This document shows, one piece after another, positions 51,862-60,064 of a stretch of 64,000 nt of DNA. Origin of the DNA: Oscillospiraceae bacterium (GTDB taxonomy: Bacteria > Bacillota > Clostridia > Oscillospirales > Oscillospiraceae). Made by a program: the position numbers and the translations under genes. How positions within the stretch are numbered: the first letter of the stretch is position 1; every line of letters begins with the position of its first letter. The notes beneath the pieces were generated by a model that saw only the letters and a list, made by a program, of their open reading frames with translations, was not told the origin of the DNA and searched no databases. The stretch spans positions 1 to 64,000 of the forward strand of contig SVMC01000008.1 in assembly GCA_015067585.1 (NCBI GenBank), written 5' to 3'.

Positions 51862-53814
51862 ATGGCATTATTCAAGAAAAAGAATGTGCCTGAGGTGCAG
51901 GAACCCATGGATCTGGATGCGGTCATGAAAAAGTTTGACCGGGAATCCAATGTCCGCGTATGGGAGGGTGCCCCCCGGCTGATCGTAAACATTATTCTCG
52001 CGTTATTCTCTTTGTTTGTTATTTATGTGACTTTGTTCACCAGCTGGCTGGAGGAGATCCGCCTGACCTCCTTTATGGCCTGCATCGTCTTTGTCGGCTT
52101 CCTGGTGTTCCCCGCAAAGAAGGGAAATCAGAAGACCAATGCGATGCCCTGGTATGATATCCTTGCCATGCTCCTTGGCACCGGCGCGTTCCTGTACTTC
52201 ACCTTCAATGCCACTGCCATCATTCAGCAGGGCAACTCTTTTGAATGGTATCAGATCGCCATTGGCATCGTGGGCATCCTTGCTCTGGCAGAGGTGTGCC
52301 GCCGCAGTGTGGGCCTGCCCATTCTGATCGTGGCTGCCTGCTTCGTGGCCTATGCCCTGATCTGGGGCCTTTCCAATCCCGACTTTGGAAAGCGTCTGAT
52401 GATGGTGGTCAGAACCTTGTTCTACACCAAGGAAGGCATTTTCTCCACCCCCGTCAATGTCTGCTCCAAGTTCATCGGCGTATTCATCATCTTCGGTGCC
52501 TTCCTTGAGCGTACCGGCATCGGTGATTTCTTCATTCAGATCTCCAATTCCGTGGTTGGCCGCTTCTCCGGCGGTCCTGCCAAGGTCGCAGTCGTTGCTT
52601 CCGCACTGGAAGGCATGGTTTCCGGCTCCTCCGTTGCCAATACCGTCGGCTCCGGCTCCGTTACCATCCCTCTGATGAAGAAGACCGGCTATAAGCCCGA
52701 ATTTGCCGCGGCGGCTGAGGCATCTGCCTCCACCGGCGGTCAGATCATGCCTCCCATCATGGGCGCTGCCGCCTTCCTGATGGCGGACTATGTGCAGATC
52801 CCCTATGCGCAGATCGCGCTGAAGGCCATCCTGCCTGCCATTTTGTACTTTGCCGGTGTGTTCATCACTGTCCATCTGGAAGCCAAGAAGCTGGGTCTTC
52901 GTGGCCTGACCAAGGATGAGCTGCCCCAGCTGAAGCCGCTGCTGAAGAAGCTGTATCTGCTGCTGCCCCTGATCCTTCTCATTTACCTCGTTTCCACCAG
53001 CACCCGTTCCATTGCTTATGCCGCAGCCCTTGCCATTGTGGCGACCGTCGTGGTCAGCCTCATCAATAAGGACAACCGTCTGACGCCCCAGCGCTTCCTG
53101 GAAGCTCTGGCCTCCGGCGGTCAGGGTATGATCACCGTTGCCGCAGCCTGCGGTGTGGCAGGCATCATTGCCGGCACCATCACCATGACCGGTCTTGCCA
53201 ACACCCTGATCAACGGCATCGTTGCCCTCGCCAGCGGCAAGGTCATCATTGCCCTGTTCCTCACCATGCTCTGCTGCATCGTTCTGGGCATGGGCGTTCC
53301 CACCACCGCGAACTACTGCATCATGGCTGCCACCTGTGCCCCCATTCTGGTTCGTATGGGTGTCCCCGTTCTGGCTGCTCACTTCTTCGTATTCTACTTC
53401 GGCATCGTTGCCGACCTGACGCCTCCCGTTGCACTGGCTGCCTACGCAGGCGCTGCCATTGCCGGCGCAAATCCCATGAAGACCGCCCTGCAGTCCACCA
53501 AGCTTGCCATCGGCGCCTTCATCGTGCCTTACATCTTTGCGCTGAATCCCGCAATGCTGTTCATCGATACCACCGTTGGACAGGTCATTCTGATCTGTGC
53601 CACCTCTCTCATTGGTATGTTTGCTGTCTCGGCGGCACTGGAGGGGTATCTGCTCCACGATATGCCCTGGTATCAGCGCATCGTCAGTGTAGCAGGCGGC
53701 CTGCTGCTGATCTATCCCGGTATCACCTCCGATTTGATCGGCCTCGCCCTTGTGGGCATCGTGGTGGTTCTGCAGATCCTGATCCGAAAGAAGACCACCG
53801 TACAAACCGCATAA
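51862..53814 (+). CDS. TRAP transporter permease, fused 4TM-12TM
   Basis: 650 residues with about 17 membrane segments. The N-terminal small (DctQ-like) part is followed by the DctM-like domain with ALEGMVSGSSVANTVGSGSV, TIPLMKKTGYKPEFAAAAEA, STGGQIMPPIMGAAAFLMAD and GMGVPTTANYCIMAATCAPI. It works with the TAXI receptor 86 bases upstream, using an ion gradient rather than ATP. AGGAGA precedes the ATG. A terminator follows. Confidence 0.94.
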   Translation: MALFKKKNVPEVQEPMDLDAVMKKFDRESNVRVWEGAPRLIVNIILALFSLFVIYVTLFTSWLEEIRLTSFMACIVFVGFLVFPAKKGNQKTNAMPWYDILAMLLGTGAFLYFTFNATAIIQQGNSFEWYQIAIGIVGILALAEVCRRSVGLPILIVAACFVAYALIWGLSNPDFGKRLMMVVRTLFYTKEGIFSTPVNVCSKFIGVFIIFGAFLERTGIGDFFIQISNSVVGRFSGGPAKVAVVASALEGMVSGSSVANTVGSGSVTIPLMKKTGYKPEFAAAAEASASTGGQIMPPIMGAAAFLMADYVQIPYAQIALKAILPAILYFAGVFITVHLEAKKLGLRGLTKDELPQLKPLLKKLYLLLPLILLIYLVSTSTRSIAYAAALAIVATVVVSLINKDNRLTPQRFLEALASGGQGMITVAAACGVAGIIAGTITMTGLANTLINGIVALASGKVIIALFLTMLCCIVLGMGVPTTANYCIMAATCAPILVRMGVPVLAAHFFVFYFGIVADLTPPVALAAYAGAAIAGANPMKTALQSTKLAIGAFIVPYIFALNPAMLFIDTTVGQVILICATSLIGMFAVSAALEGYLLHDMPWYQRIVSVAGGLLLIYPGITSDLIGLALVGIVVVLQILIRKKTTVQTA

Positions 53815-53820
53815 AGCTTA

Positions 53821-53855
53821 TGGGGAGATGCTTCGGCATCTCCCCACATTTTTTT
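53821..53855 (+). terminator. Terminator of the TRAP operon
   Basis: Perfect 11-bp stem TGGGGAGATGC-TTCG-GCATCTCCCCA followed by CATTTTTTT. Confidence 0.95.
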
Positions 53856-53909
53856 GATGACAGATGGGATGCGCTGTAGTATGATAGGGAAAGAATGGGA
53901 GGGAAGAAC

Positions 53910-54872
53910 ATGGAACATCATTTTGTTTATCCGCGAAAAGGTGCCGGACGGCCACAGATCCTGCTGATCGGCAACGGTCTGGAGTACAGCAGCGGCCAGA
54001 AAAGCTGGAGCGAGCTGCTTGATCGTCTGACGGTGGCGGACGCCATCTCCCTCACGAAGGAGCAGCGGGATGCCATCCCCTTTCCCATGCTCTATCAGCT
54101 CCTGTCCACCCACGCACCGGCACCCTCCAGCTTGACCGCACAGCAGATCCGGGAGGAAGAACAGCGGCTCGCCGAGGGCATCAGTGCCCTGAATCACGCA
54201 TCCAATGCACTGCTGGATGCCCTGCCGGGGCTGGATGCGGACCATATTATGACCACCAATTATTCCTATTGCCTTGAAAAGGCCTTTTTCCCCCGGCTGG
54301 ATTTTACAAAATCTTCTGCCCGCACCCGAAAACGCCTGCGTCTTGGAGGAGCCGATGGAAAAAAGGAGATCAATTATAAGCTGCACAGCTGCTACCTTGC
54401 CAAGTCAGGCAGCAGGCGGACCGGTCTTTGGCATATCCACGGGGAATGCGCCGTGCCCAAGGGCATCGTGCTGAGCCATGACCGCTACGGCAGGCTGCTG
54501 CAGCGCATCGAGGATGTGTGCAGCCATCAGCATTATCCCGGAAAAGCGGATCAGATCCTCATGAAGGAATTCACCTCCTGGCCGGAGCTGTTCCTGTATG
54601 GCGATGTGTATATCCTGGGCCTTGGCATGGAGTTCAATGAATTCGACCTCTGGTGGCTGCTGCGCCGCAAGCAGCGGGAGCAATACGCCGACGGCAGGAT
54701 CTATTTTTACGAGCGCCGCCCGGAAGAAGGCTTCCAAAGCAGCAAGCATCTGATGCTCCAAGCCAACGGTGTCACCCTCTGCGGTGCCGGCTGCACCGAA
54801 CAGGACAGCTACGATACCTTCTATGCCGCCGCATTGGAAGATATCAGTAAACGCATCCGGGAAGCCCGATGA
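53910..54872 (+). CDS. SIR2-like domain protein
   Basis: 320 residues with a SIR2-like (SIR2_2) fold. The nucleotide-binding start is ILLIGNGLEYSSGQKSWSEL in place of the classical GAGxS. MTTNYS has the conserved Asn117, LWHIHGE the His pair at 175/177, and YILGLGMEFNEFDLWWLLRR lies near the end. No zinc-binding Cys pairs of true sirtuins are seen. SIR2-like proteins of this sort are often NAD-degrading enzymes in phage defence, but this gene has no recognisable partner. The ATG at 53910 is seven bases after GGGAGG. Fold assignment is likely; function is open. Confidence 0.72.
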   Translation: MEHHFVYPRKGAGRPQILLIGNGLEYSSGQKSWSELLDRLTVADAISLTKEQRDAIPFPMLYQLLSTHAPAPSSLTAQQIREEEQRLAEGISALNHASNALLDALPGLDADHIMTTNYSYCLEKAFFPRLDFTKSSARTRKRLRLGGADGKKEINYKLHSCYLAKSGSRRTGLWHIHGECAVPKGIVLSHDRYGRLLQRIEDVCSHQHYPGKADQILMKEFTSWPELFLYGDVYILGLGMEFNEFDLWWLLRRKQREQYADGRIYFYERRPEEGFQSSKHLMLQANGVTLCGAGCTEQDSYDTFYAAALEDISKRIREAR

Positions 54873-54896
54873 AGCACAGGGGCCGCGAAAGCAAAA

Positions 54897-54917
54897 GGGG
54901 ACAGTTCTGTGTGTTGA
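54897..54917 (+). repeat. Short direct repeat, left copy
   Basis: GGGGACAGTTCTGTGTGTTGA. Matches 55537-55557 at 19 of 21 bases and shares GGGGACGGTTC with the larger inverted-repeat family. Confidence 0.75.
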
Positions 54918-55026
54918 GGCGGCTTCACGCAATTCCACCTCATTTTCCGCCAAATGCTTGCAATATAATCTGCAAAGTATATCCGCTGACCGATTTTCAA
55001 CCAATATTTTTACTGAGGAAATGTTT

Positions 55027-55557
55027 ATGAATTATCAATTTGAGATGAATTACATTGATAAGAGCGTAATCAGAAAGGTTCCCGCTTTTAACACTTGTAT
55101 AGGTCCAAATAATCCGCAAGAGTTTGGCTGGGTTGCAAACAATATCGACGATTTCAGGACGCAAAGCATAGAAATATATCAAAAATTATTGGCGGCGTTT
55201 CTCACAGAAAACGGGATGAAATTATATGTCTATGATATCAATAAAAATATCCACGGGCACCCTCTTTTTCAAGAAATACCCGTTGGCAATGTAGATTTGG
55301 CTTTCTTAAATCAACGCAATCGCTTTATTGCGATTCTCTCAGAACACAAACCTTCATCTTCGCGTATTTTTGAAGATCAGGATATGTTTTTTGAAATAAT
55401 GTATGAAAAGGGATATGCTTTGTTTGAAATCAATGATTTTTTCACAGAAGGGAATTCAATGACCTTTTATTGCCGCAATTATGAAGTATTGTCACAATTG
55501 GAACAAATTGCAAAAACAATAGGATTTCAGAAGACAGGGGACGGTTCTGTGTCTTGA
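55027..55557 (+). CDS. Hypothetical AT-rich protein, 176 residues
   Basis: Unrecognised. The ATG at 55027 is seven bases after GAGGA; an ATG at 55021 is too close. It is soluble, with no signal or membrane segment, and begins NYQFEMNYIDKSVIRKVPAF. It includes an aspartate/Glu-rich middle (SSSRIFEDQDMFFEIMYEKG). Base composition is far lower in GC than every neighbour and codons end mostly in A/T, which suggests transfer. The last codons and the stop are supplied by the short repeat at 55537-55557, so the natural C-terminus may have been replaced. Confidence 0.65.
   Translation: MNYQFEMNYIDKSVIRKVPAFNTCIGPNNPQEFGWVANNIDDFRTQSIEIYQKLLAAFLTENGMKLYVYDINKNIHGHPLFQEIPVGNVDLAFLNQRNRFIAILSEHKPSSSRIFEDQDMFFEIMYEKGYALFEINDFFTEGNSMTFYCRNYEVLSQLEQIAKTIGFQKTGDGSVS
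55537..55557 (+). repeat. Short direct repeat, right copy
   Basis: GGGGACGGTTCTGTGTCTTGA; contains the stop codon of the 55027 gene. With the left copy it brackets the AT-rich gene (640 bp apart). Confidence 0.75.
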
Positions 55558-55670
55558 AAGAAAACCTGACTTGTATCCGGAAATAAATCGAGATAGTTCG
55601 ATATTCTCGGTGTTTTCCGAACATTCTTTTAAACGGTCGCGTTCTGTCCTCTGACCAATTCTCAACCAAG

Positions 55671-55708
55671 CACCCTTGCGGGGCAGGTCATCCTGCCTTG
55701 CAAGGGTG
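55671..55708 (-). terminator. Hairpin after the sigK segment
   Basis: CACCCTTGC/GCAAGGGTG with an inner GGCAGG/CCTGCC stem. No strong T-run on the minus strand, so termination is only likely. 55558-55670 shows no gene. Confidence 0.5.
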
Positions 55709-55722
55709 TGCCTGTTCCTGTG

Positions 55723-56097
55723 CTAATCCGCCCTATCCTCCCGCAGGAATGCCTCCCGCAGTTTTTCAAGCCCCCGCTTTTCGATGCGCGATACATAGGA
55801 GCGGCTGATGCCGCAGAGGGTGGCGACTTCTCTCTGGGGCAGGGGAGGGGTACCGCCGAGGCCGTAGCGGAGCTGCAGCACACGGCGCTCTCTTGGGGAG
55901 AGGCATTCGCGCAAATAGCGGTACATCTGGGCATACTGCTCCTGACAGCTCAGATCCTCCAAAAGATCCGTGTCATCGCACAGCACATCCATCAGGGACA
56001 ATGCGCTGCTGTCCCGTCCGGTGTCGATGTCGTCAGACAAAGACACATCCTGCGCGCTCTTTTTCTGGCTGCGGAAATGCATCAGGATCTCATTTGC
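55723..56097 (-). pseudogene. sigK: C-terminal half of sporulation sigma factor SigK (interrupted gene, skin-type)
   Basis: About 124 residues in frame, with no start of their own. The segment begins ANEILMHFRSQKKSAQDVSL and continues with SigK-specific text (DDIDTGRD, LMDVLCDD) into sigma region 4: LSPRERRVLQLRYGL and CGISRSYVSRIEKRGLEKLR. ISRSYVSRIEK is typical of SigK rather than SigE. SigK is about 235 residues, so roughly the first 110 are missing. The break lies at the NEILMH position where the skin element interrupts sigK in Bacillus and Clostridioides. A serine recombinase gene abuts it on the same strand. It is probably functional after excision in the mother cell and so not a decayed gene. 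The N-terminal half is not in the window. Confidence 0.88.
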
Positions 56098-56130
56098 TAT
56101 CCTCCCCCCAACGACTTTTAGAAGCGTTGG
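56090..56130 (-). other. Putative recombination (att) site of the sigK intervening element
   Basis: The minus strand reads GGATAGCAAATGAGATC here. AATGA (56094-56090) is the core reported for the Bacillus skin site. 56108-56130 is a quasi-palindrome (CCAACG..CGTTGG with CTT/AAG inside) that could be a recombinase arm. The recombinase stop codon (56092-56090) is part of the core, and its last eight bases are shared with the sigK segment. Confidence 0.7.
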
Positions 56131-57919
56131 AGGGTTTCGTTTTTCCCAGGCCGCTATTTTCCTCCTCAAATTCCTCGTAATCGACATTTGCAAAGGCTTC
56201 AAGGGGTTCTTCTTCGCCACCTTCTTCATCCATGTGAGCTAATCTATCATCCATATCGGGGAATTCAATATCACTTTCATCCGCACCAAACAGAACCACA
56301 TGGGCGTTCACGCCATCCCAAATCACCTTGCGGACAACGGTTCTGATCGCCGATCTCTTTTCCTCGATGGACATATCATCGATACTGGTACGGAACATGG
56401 ACAGCATCTGACGTAGCAGATCAAACTCAGCATCGGTGAGCGAATTGACATTAACCAAACCTTCCAGTTCATGGATGCGGTTCTCCACATCCCGGTTCAT
56501 CTCGGACAGTTCTTCAATGCGCTTCAGCACACGGGGCTTGGCGATGGAGTCACCAACCATGCCCAGAGAATCGATCAAACCATTGATCGTCTTTTCGTTT
56601 GCTTCATGCTCTGCCCGCAGATCTTCCAATTGCCGCTCATACTGTTCCCGCTTGCCGGTGTAGAACTCCCGGCTCTTTGCAAGCTGAGAAATAAAGCTGC
56701 TGTCATGGTCGGTCAAAGATTTGATCTGCTCAATGATCGCCGCATCCAGGATGTTGCCGTTGGCATTGCGGCGGTTGCATCGCTCCCGCTTGCTCCGCTC
56801 TTTCATCTTGCATACATAGGTATAAATAACTTCACCGGAAGCGGTATTGCGCTGAGACAGTTTGGGGTACATTCTCTCGCCACAGGAGCAATACACCAAA
56901 CCGGTCAGCAAGGCTTCATTATTCCGGGGCTTACGATATGCCTTGGATTTATTTCTATCCAGGGATTCCTGCACCTTGATCCACTGTTTGGAAGGAACAA
57001 CACCGGCATGCTTACCAATGGCAACGATCCACTCACTGACCGACAGAAGCTGCGTGGTTCTTCCCTTTTCCTGGTTCGTACGGTTATATGCCATGATACC
57101 ACAACTGCCGTCAAAAGCTTCCTTCGGGAAGCAGACTTCCGCTTCCTTTTCTACAAAGTAGTTGTAGGCATCTTCATCTGCCACCATATAGACAGGATTC
57201 TGCAAAATTGCCTTGATGGCAAAGCGGGTAAAATCCTTTCCCTGTTTGGTCTTGATCCTTTGCCGCAGAAGCTCTGCTTCCACAGCAGTCAGGGAATCTG
57301 TTTCCATGTAAAGATCAAAAATCATTTTGGGAATTTCAATTTCCTCGGGAATCGGGATCAACTTGTAAGATTTTCTTTCTTTGCCGTCAATTGTGATCTT
57401 ACTGACAGAACCTGATTTGAAACCGGTGGGTGTATTACCACCCAGCCAGCGACCAGTCTTTGCCAGTTCGTGCATATTATCCCGGATACGCTCAGCGATG
57501 GTTTCACGCTCCAGCTGGGAGAAGACAGATATGATGAACATCATGGCTCTGCCCATAGGGGTACTGGTGTCGAACTGCTCCTTAATGGATACGAAGGCTA
57601 CATCCAGCTTGGTCAGTTCATCGATCAAGCCAGTAAAATCGCTGATATTACGGCTGATTCTGTCCAGGCGATAGACTACGATTGCCTTGAACTTATGCTT
57701 GCGCACTTCCTCCATCATCCGTTTGAAATCCGGTCTTTGCAGGTTGCCGCCGGAGAATCCTTCATCCTCAAAGACAACGCAGCGATCCACATATTCCTCA
57801 CCAAACATATTGCGGACATACTCTTTGCAAAGCTCCACCTGATTGCCGATACTTTCACCCTTGCCGGTGAATTTGGATTTCCGGGAGTATATGGCAATCT
57901 GTTCCTCATTTCGGCCCAT
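56090..57919 (-). CDS. Large serine recombinase, SpoIVCA-like sigK-element excisionase/integrase
   Basis: 609 residues. The N-terminal resolvase domain has catalytic Ser12 (IAIYSRKSKFTG), YRLDRISRNISDF and QLERETIAERIRDNM. A recombinase domain follows (GRWLGGNTPTGFKSG), then a zinc ribbon (VYCSCGERMYP...CKMKERSKRERC) and a long coiled coil (about 440-540). GGGAGG lies eight bases before the ATG. Such enzymes cut and rejoin att sites. Its end lies in the core of the broken sigK gene, so it most likely excises the element during sporulation. The C-terminal tail is acidic, then ends RWGEDSK within the att sequence. GC content is clearly lower than in the 1-54 kb region. Confidence 0.93.
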   Translation of the reverse strand: MGRNEEQIAIYSRKSKFTGKGESIGNQVELCKEYVRNMFGEEYVDRCVVFEDEGFSGGNLQRPDFKRMMEEVRKHKFKAIVVYRLDRISRNISDFTGLIDELTKLDVAFVSIKEQFDTSTPMGRAMMFIISVFSQLERETIAERIRDNMHELAKTGRWLGGNTPTGFKSGSVSKITIDGKERKSYKLIPIPEEIEIPKMIFDLYMETDSLTAVEAELLRQRIKTKQGKDFTRFAIKAILQNPVYMVADEDAYNYFVEKEAEVCFPKEAFDGSCGIMAYNRTNQEKGRTTQLLSVSEWIVAIGKHAGVVPSKQWIKVQESLDRNKSKAYRKPRNNEALLTGLVYCSCGERMYPKLSQRNTASGEVIYTYVCKMKERSKRERCNRRNANGNILDAAIIEQIKSLTDHDSSFISQLAKSREFYTGKREQYERQLEDLRAEHEANEKTINGLIDSLGMVGDSIAKPRVLKRIEELSEMNRDVENRIHELEGLVNVNSLTDAEFDLLRQMLSMFRTSIDDMSIEEKRSAIRTVVRKVIWDGVNAHVVLFGADESDIEFPDMDDRLAHMDEEGGEEEPLEAFANVDYEEFEEENSGLGKTKPSNASKSRWGEDSK

Positions 57920-57959
57920 TTCTTTCGCCTCCCTCTTGATATGTGATGTTGTTTAATCT

Positions 57960-57988
57960 ATCATATCATAGCGTACCAAATTAGTAAA
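57960..57988 (-). promoter_or_regulatory. Possible promoter of the recombinase gene
   Basis: TTTACT (57988-57983), 17 bp, TATGAT (57965-57960). A SigA-like pair; I could not recognise a clear SigE -10/-35 as expected for a mother-cell recombinase. Confidence 0.45.
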
Positions 57989-58120
57989 CAGGGAGATTGC
58001 GATGATCGCAAGTTTGTCCCCAGAGATGGGTGACACCTATCCCCTGAGAGATGATGGCATATATGCCCCAGTCTGTATCTCCCGGAAATATGCGCTGGAA
58101 CTACTGATGATTCTGAAATA

Positions 58121-58169
58121 CAAAAACCGCTGTAGCTTTCACCCCATAAAGGATGTAAGTTGCAGCGGT
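58121..58169 (-). terminator. Terminator of the molybdenum-cofactor operon
   Basis: ACCGCTG..CAGCGGT stem with GCTT/AAG inside and a TTTTTG tail on the minus strand, 16 bases past the mogA-moaE stop. It separates the operon from the recombinase. Confidence 0.8.
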
Positions 58170-58184
58170 ATATTATTTACGATG

Positions 58185-59087
58185 TCAGCAGGATAATTCT
58201 GTTTCGGACACACATTGATTTTTCAGTGTGCCGACAAGGTAATCGAGTCCCGCAACAACGTGGGGGCGAATATCGCCGCCGATCAGGACGAACATAATAT
58301 CATCACCGACCTTCAGTTCTCCCTCATTGAGCCAAACACGGACATAATGAATTCCGTCCTGTCTGTAAGTATCAGCTACAGCCGCTTCCACTTTTTCCTT
58401 GTCGTAGGAAAAGATCATGCCGGTCACAGGCGCAGCATCTTTTGTTCCCTCACGAACCATTGCTTTTGCAGTCCCACGGACAACACCGTTGTGGGTCAGA
58501 TACATACCGACTTTACTTGCAGAAGAATCAGCCTTAGCCTCCCGCAGCCATTCGTCCATGGAAGGGGCCTTTTTCTTGTGATGATGATGGTGAGGTTCCC
58601 CGCAGTCGGCGGAGCCGTTGCCCAACAGCATCTCTAAACCATGCTCCACAGGGTCGATCACTGCCATCAGATTTTCCTTTGCCGCCTTTTCGCTGCCGGG
58701 AAGATTGATGATTAATGTTCTGCCTCGAATACCAGCCTCGGAACGAGATAAACATCCCTTGGGAGTGATGCGCAGGCTCTCTGCCCGCATTGCTTCCGGA
58801 ATACCGGCTGTGCGGCGCTCAATGACCTCAAGAGTTGCTTCGGGGGTGATGTCTCTGGGCGAAAATCCGGTGCCGCCGGTGGTGAGAACGAGATTGATAT
58901 TCATATCATCGGCGCACTTAATAAGCTCCGATTTAATCTGCTCTTTTTCATCAGGGATGATGCCGGTATAGGTAACATTCCAACCTTTGCTCTCTAAAAT
59001 GGCACGGATGGCGGGGCCGCTGGTGTCAACACGCTCTCCCCGAGCACCTTTGTCGCTGATGGTAATGACTGCCGCAGTATAGCTCAT
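58185..59087 (-). CDS. MogA-MoaE fusion, molybdenum cofactor biosynthesis
   Basis: 300 residues. Residues 1-155 are a MogA/MoaB domain (AAVITISDKGARGERVDTSG, LVLTTGGTGFSPRDITPEAT), which adenylylates molybdopterin. A linker with five His and three Lys follows (EPHHHHHKKKAPS). The C-terminal ~115 residues (VGMYLTHNGVVRGTAKAMVR, YVRVWLNEGELKVGDDIMFV) match the clostridial MoaE-type molybdopterin synthase large subunit. It is the last gene of the operon, overlapping the MobB-MoaC gene by ATGA. The His run may bind metal. Confidence 0.85.
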   Translation of the reverse strand: MSYTAAVITISDKGARGERVDTSGPAIRAILESKGWNVTYTGIIPDEKEQIKSELIKCADDMNINLVLTTGGTGFSPRDITPEATLEVIERRTAGIPEAMRAESLRITPKGCLSRSEAGIRGRTLIINLPGSEKAAKENLMAVIDPVEHGLEMLLGNGSADCGEPHHHHHKKKAPSMDEWLREAKADSSASKVGMYLTHNGVVRGTAKAMVREGTKDAAPVTGMIFSYDKEKVEAAVADTYRQDGIHYVRVWLNEGELKVGDDIMFVLIGGDIRPHVVAGLDYLVGTLKNQCVSETELSC

Positions 59088-60064
59088 ACATTTTCCTCCC
59101 TCTGAAAATCTCCGTGGACGCCGCCAGTCTTTTGAAGCAGGCGAATGTCGCTGATGACCATATCCTTCTGGACGGCTTTACACATGTCGTAGACCGTCAG
59201 AGCAGCTGTGGACACAGCCGTCAGCGCCTCCATTTCCACCCCGGTTCGTCCATCGCAGGACACAGACGCTTCAATTTCAACGCTGCATCTGTTTTCGTCC
59301 AAACGCAGGGACAGATTGATACCATCGATCAGGATGGGGTGGCACATGGGGATCAGATCAGGGGTCCGCTTCGCTCCCATAACGCCGGCAATTTGAGCTA
59401 CCGTCAGAACATCGCCTTTTTTCATTCCGCCGCTGCGGATCAATTCAAAAGTATTTTTGTTGACCAGCACTCGTGCTGCGGCAACAGCTGTACGGCGGGA
59501 CTCGGGTTTCTCTCCCACGTCCACCATCTTGGCACGACCTTCTTCATTGAAGTGGGTAAAATCGTTGGCATTTTTCACGGCGGTTCTCTCCAAAATAAAA
59601 TTAGCAATAGGGGAAATGTCTTCCAAGCCAAAGCAGGGAATGTCTGTATCCATTTCCATGTCAGTCACCAAGGCAATGAAATGCTCCGGTTCAAAAGGGA
59701 AACCCTTTCCGGTAGCAGCACGGGCGATGCCGATCTGGGGCAGATTTTTATTCTTGTAACCCTCCACCAAAATCAGGTCCACGCCGTGTACCATGCCCAA
59801 CAGCTGCTCCAGACTTAGTTCACCATATTCGACATAAGCAGTCTTCTCGGTTGAACTGATCATGGTAATATCAGCTCCCGCTTTGGAAAATCGCCACGAG
59901 TCTTTTCCTTCATGGTCAATCTCAAACTTATGGCCATCGTGTTTAATGACTGCCAGCCGCAGTCCACGATTTTTCAGTTCGCGAACCAGTTTCTCAATGA
60001 GTGTGGTTTTGCCTGTGCCGGAATAGGCTGCAAAGGCAATGACAGGAATATTATTCATGTTCAC
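59084..60064 (-). CDS. MobB-MoaC fusion, molybdenum cofactor biosynthesis
   Basis: 326 residues. The N-terminal MobB-like GTPase (about 1-165) has the P-loop AAYSGTGKTTLIEKL and VIKHDGHKFEIDHEGKDSWR; MobB assists nucleotide attachment to the cofactor. The C-terminal MoaC (about 167-326) has FTHFNEEGRAKMVDVGEKPE, GAKRTPDLIPMCHPI and CDGRTGVEMEALTAVS. MoaC makes cyclic pyranopterin monophosphate together with MoaA. The domain order puts an early and a late step in one chain. Overlaps moaA and mogA-moaE by four bases each. Confidence 0.92.
   Translation of the reverse strand: MNMNNIPVIAFAAYSGTGKTTLIEKLVRELKNRGLRLAVIKHDGHKFEIDHEGKDSWRFSKAGADITMISSTEKTAYVEYGELSLEQLLGMVHGVDLILVEGYKNKNLPQIGIARAATGKGFPFEPEHFIALVTDMEMDTDIPCFGLEDISPIANFILERTAVKNANDFTHFNEEGRAKMVDVGEKPESRRTAVAAARVLVNKNTFELIRSGGMKKGDVLTVAQIAGVMGAKRTPDLIPMCHPILIDGINLSLRLDENRCSVEIEASVSCDGRTGVEMEALTAVSTAALTVYDMCKAVQKDMVISDIRLLQKTGGVHGDFQREENV

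Noticed and set aside
52003..53805. A 600-codon minus frame opposite the TRAP permease
   Set aside because: Low-complexity Gly/His/Asp-rich antisense frame with no domain.
54769..55557. A 262-codon version of the AT-rich gene starting inside the SIR2-like gene
   Set aside because: The first ~85 codons are the SIR2-like gene and the repeat read in another frame. The ribosome site and change in composition place the start at 55027.
55723..56229. The sigK segment read as a complete 168-residue protein
   Set aside because: The first ~43 codons come from the recombinase gene in another phase; SigK homology begins only at ANEILMHF.
58002..58196. A 64-codon + frame between the recombinase and the mogA-moaE gene
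   Set aside because: It has a GGGAG but runs through the operon terminator and into mogA-moaE, and has no recognisable features.
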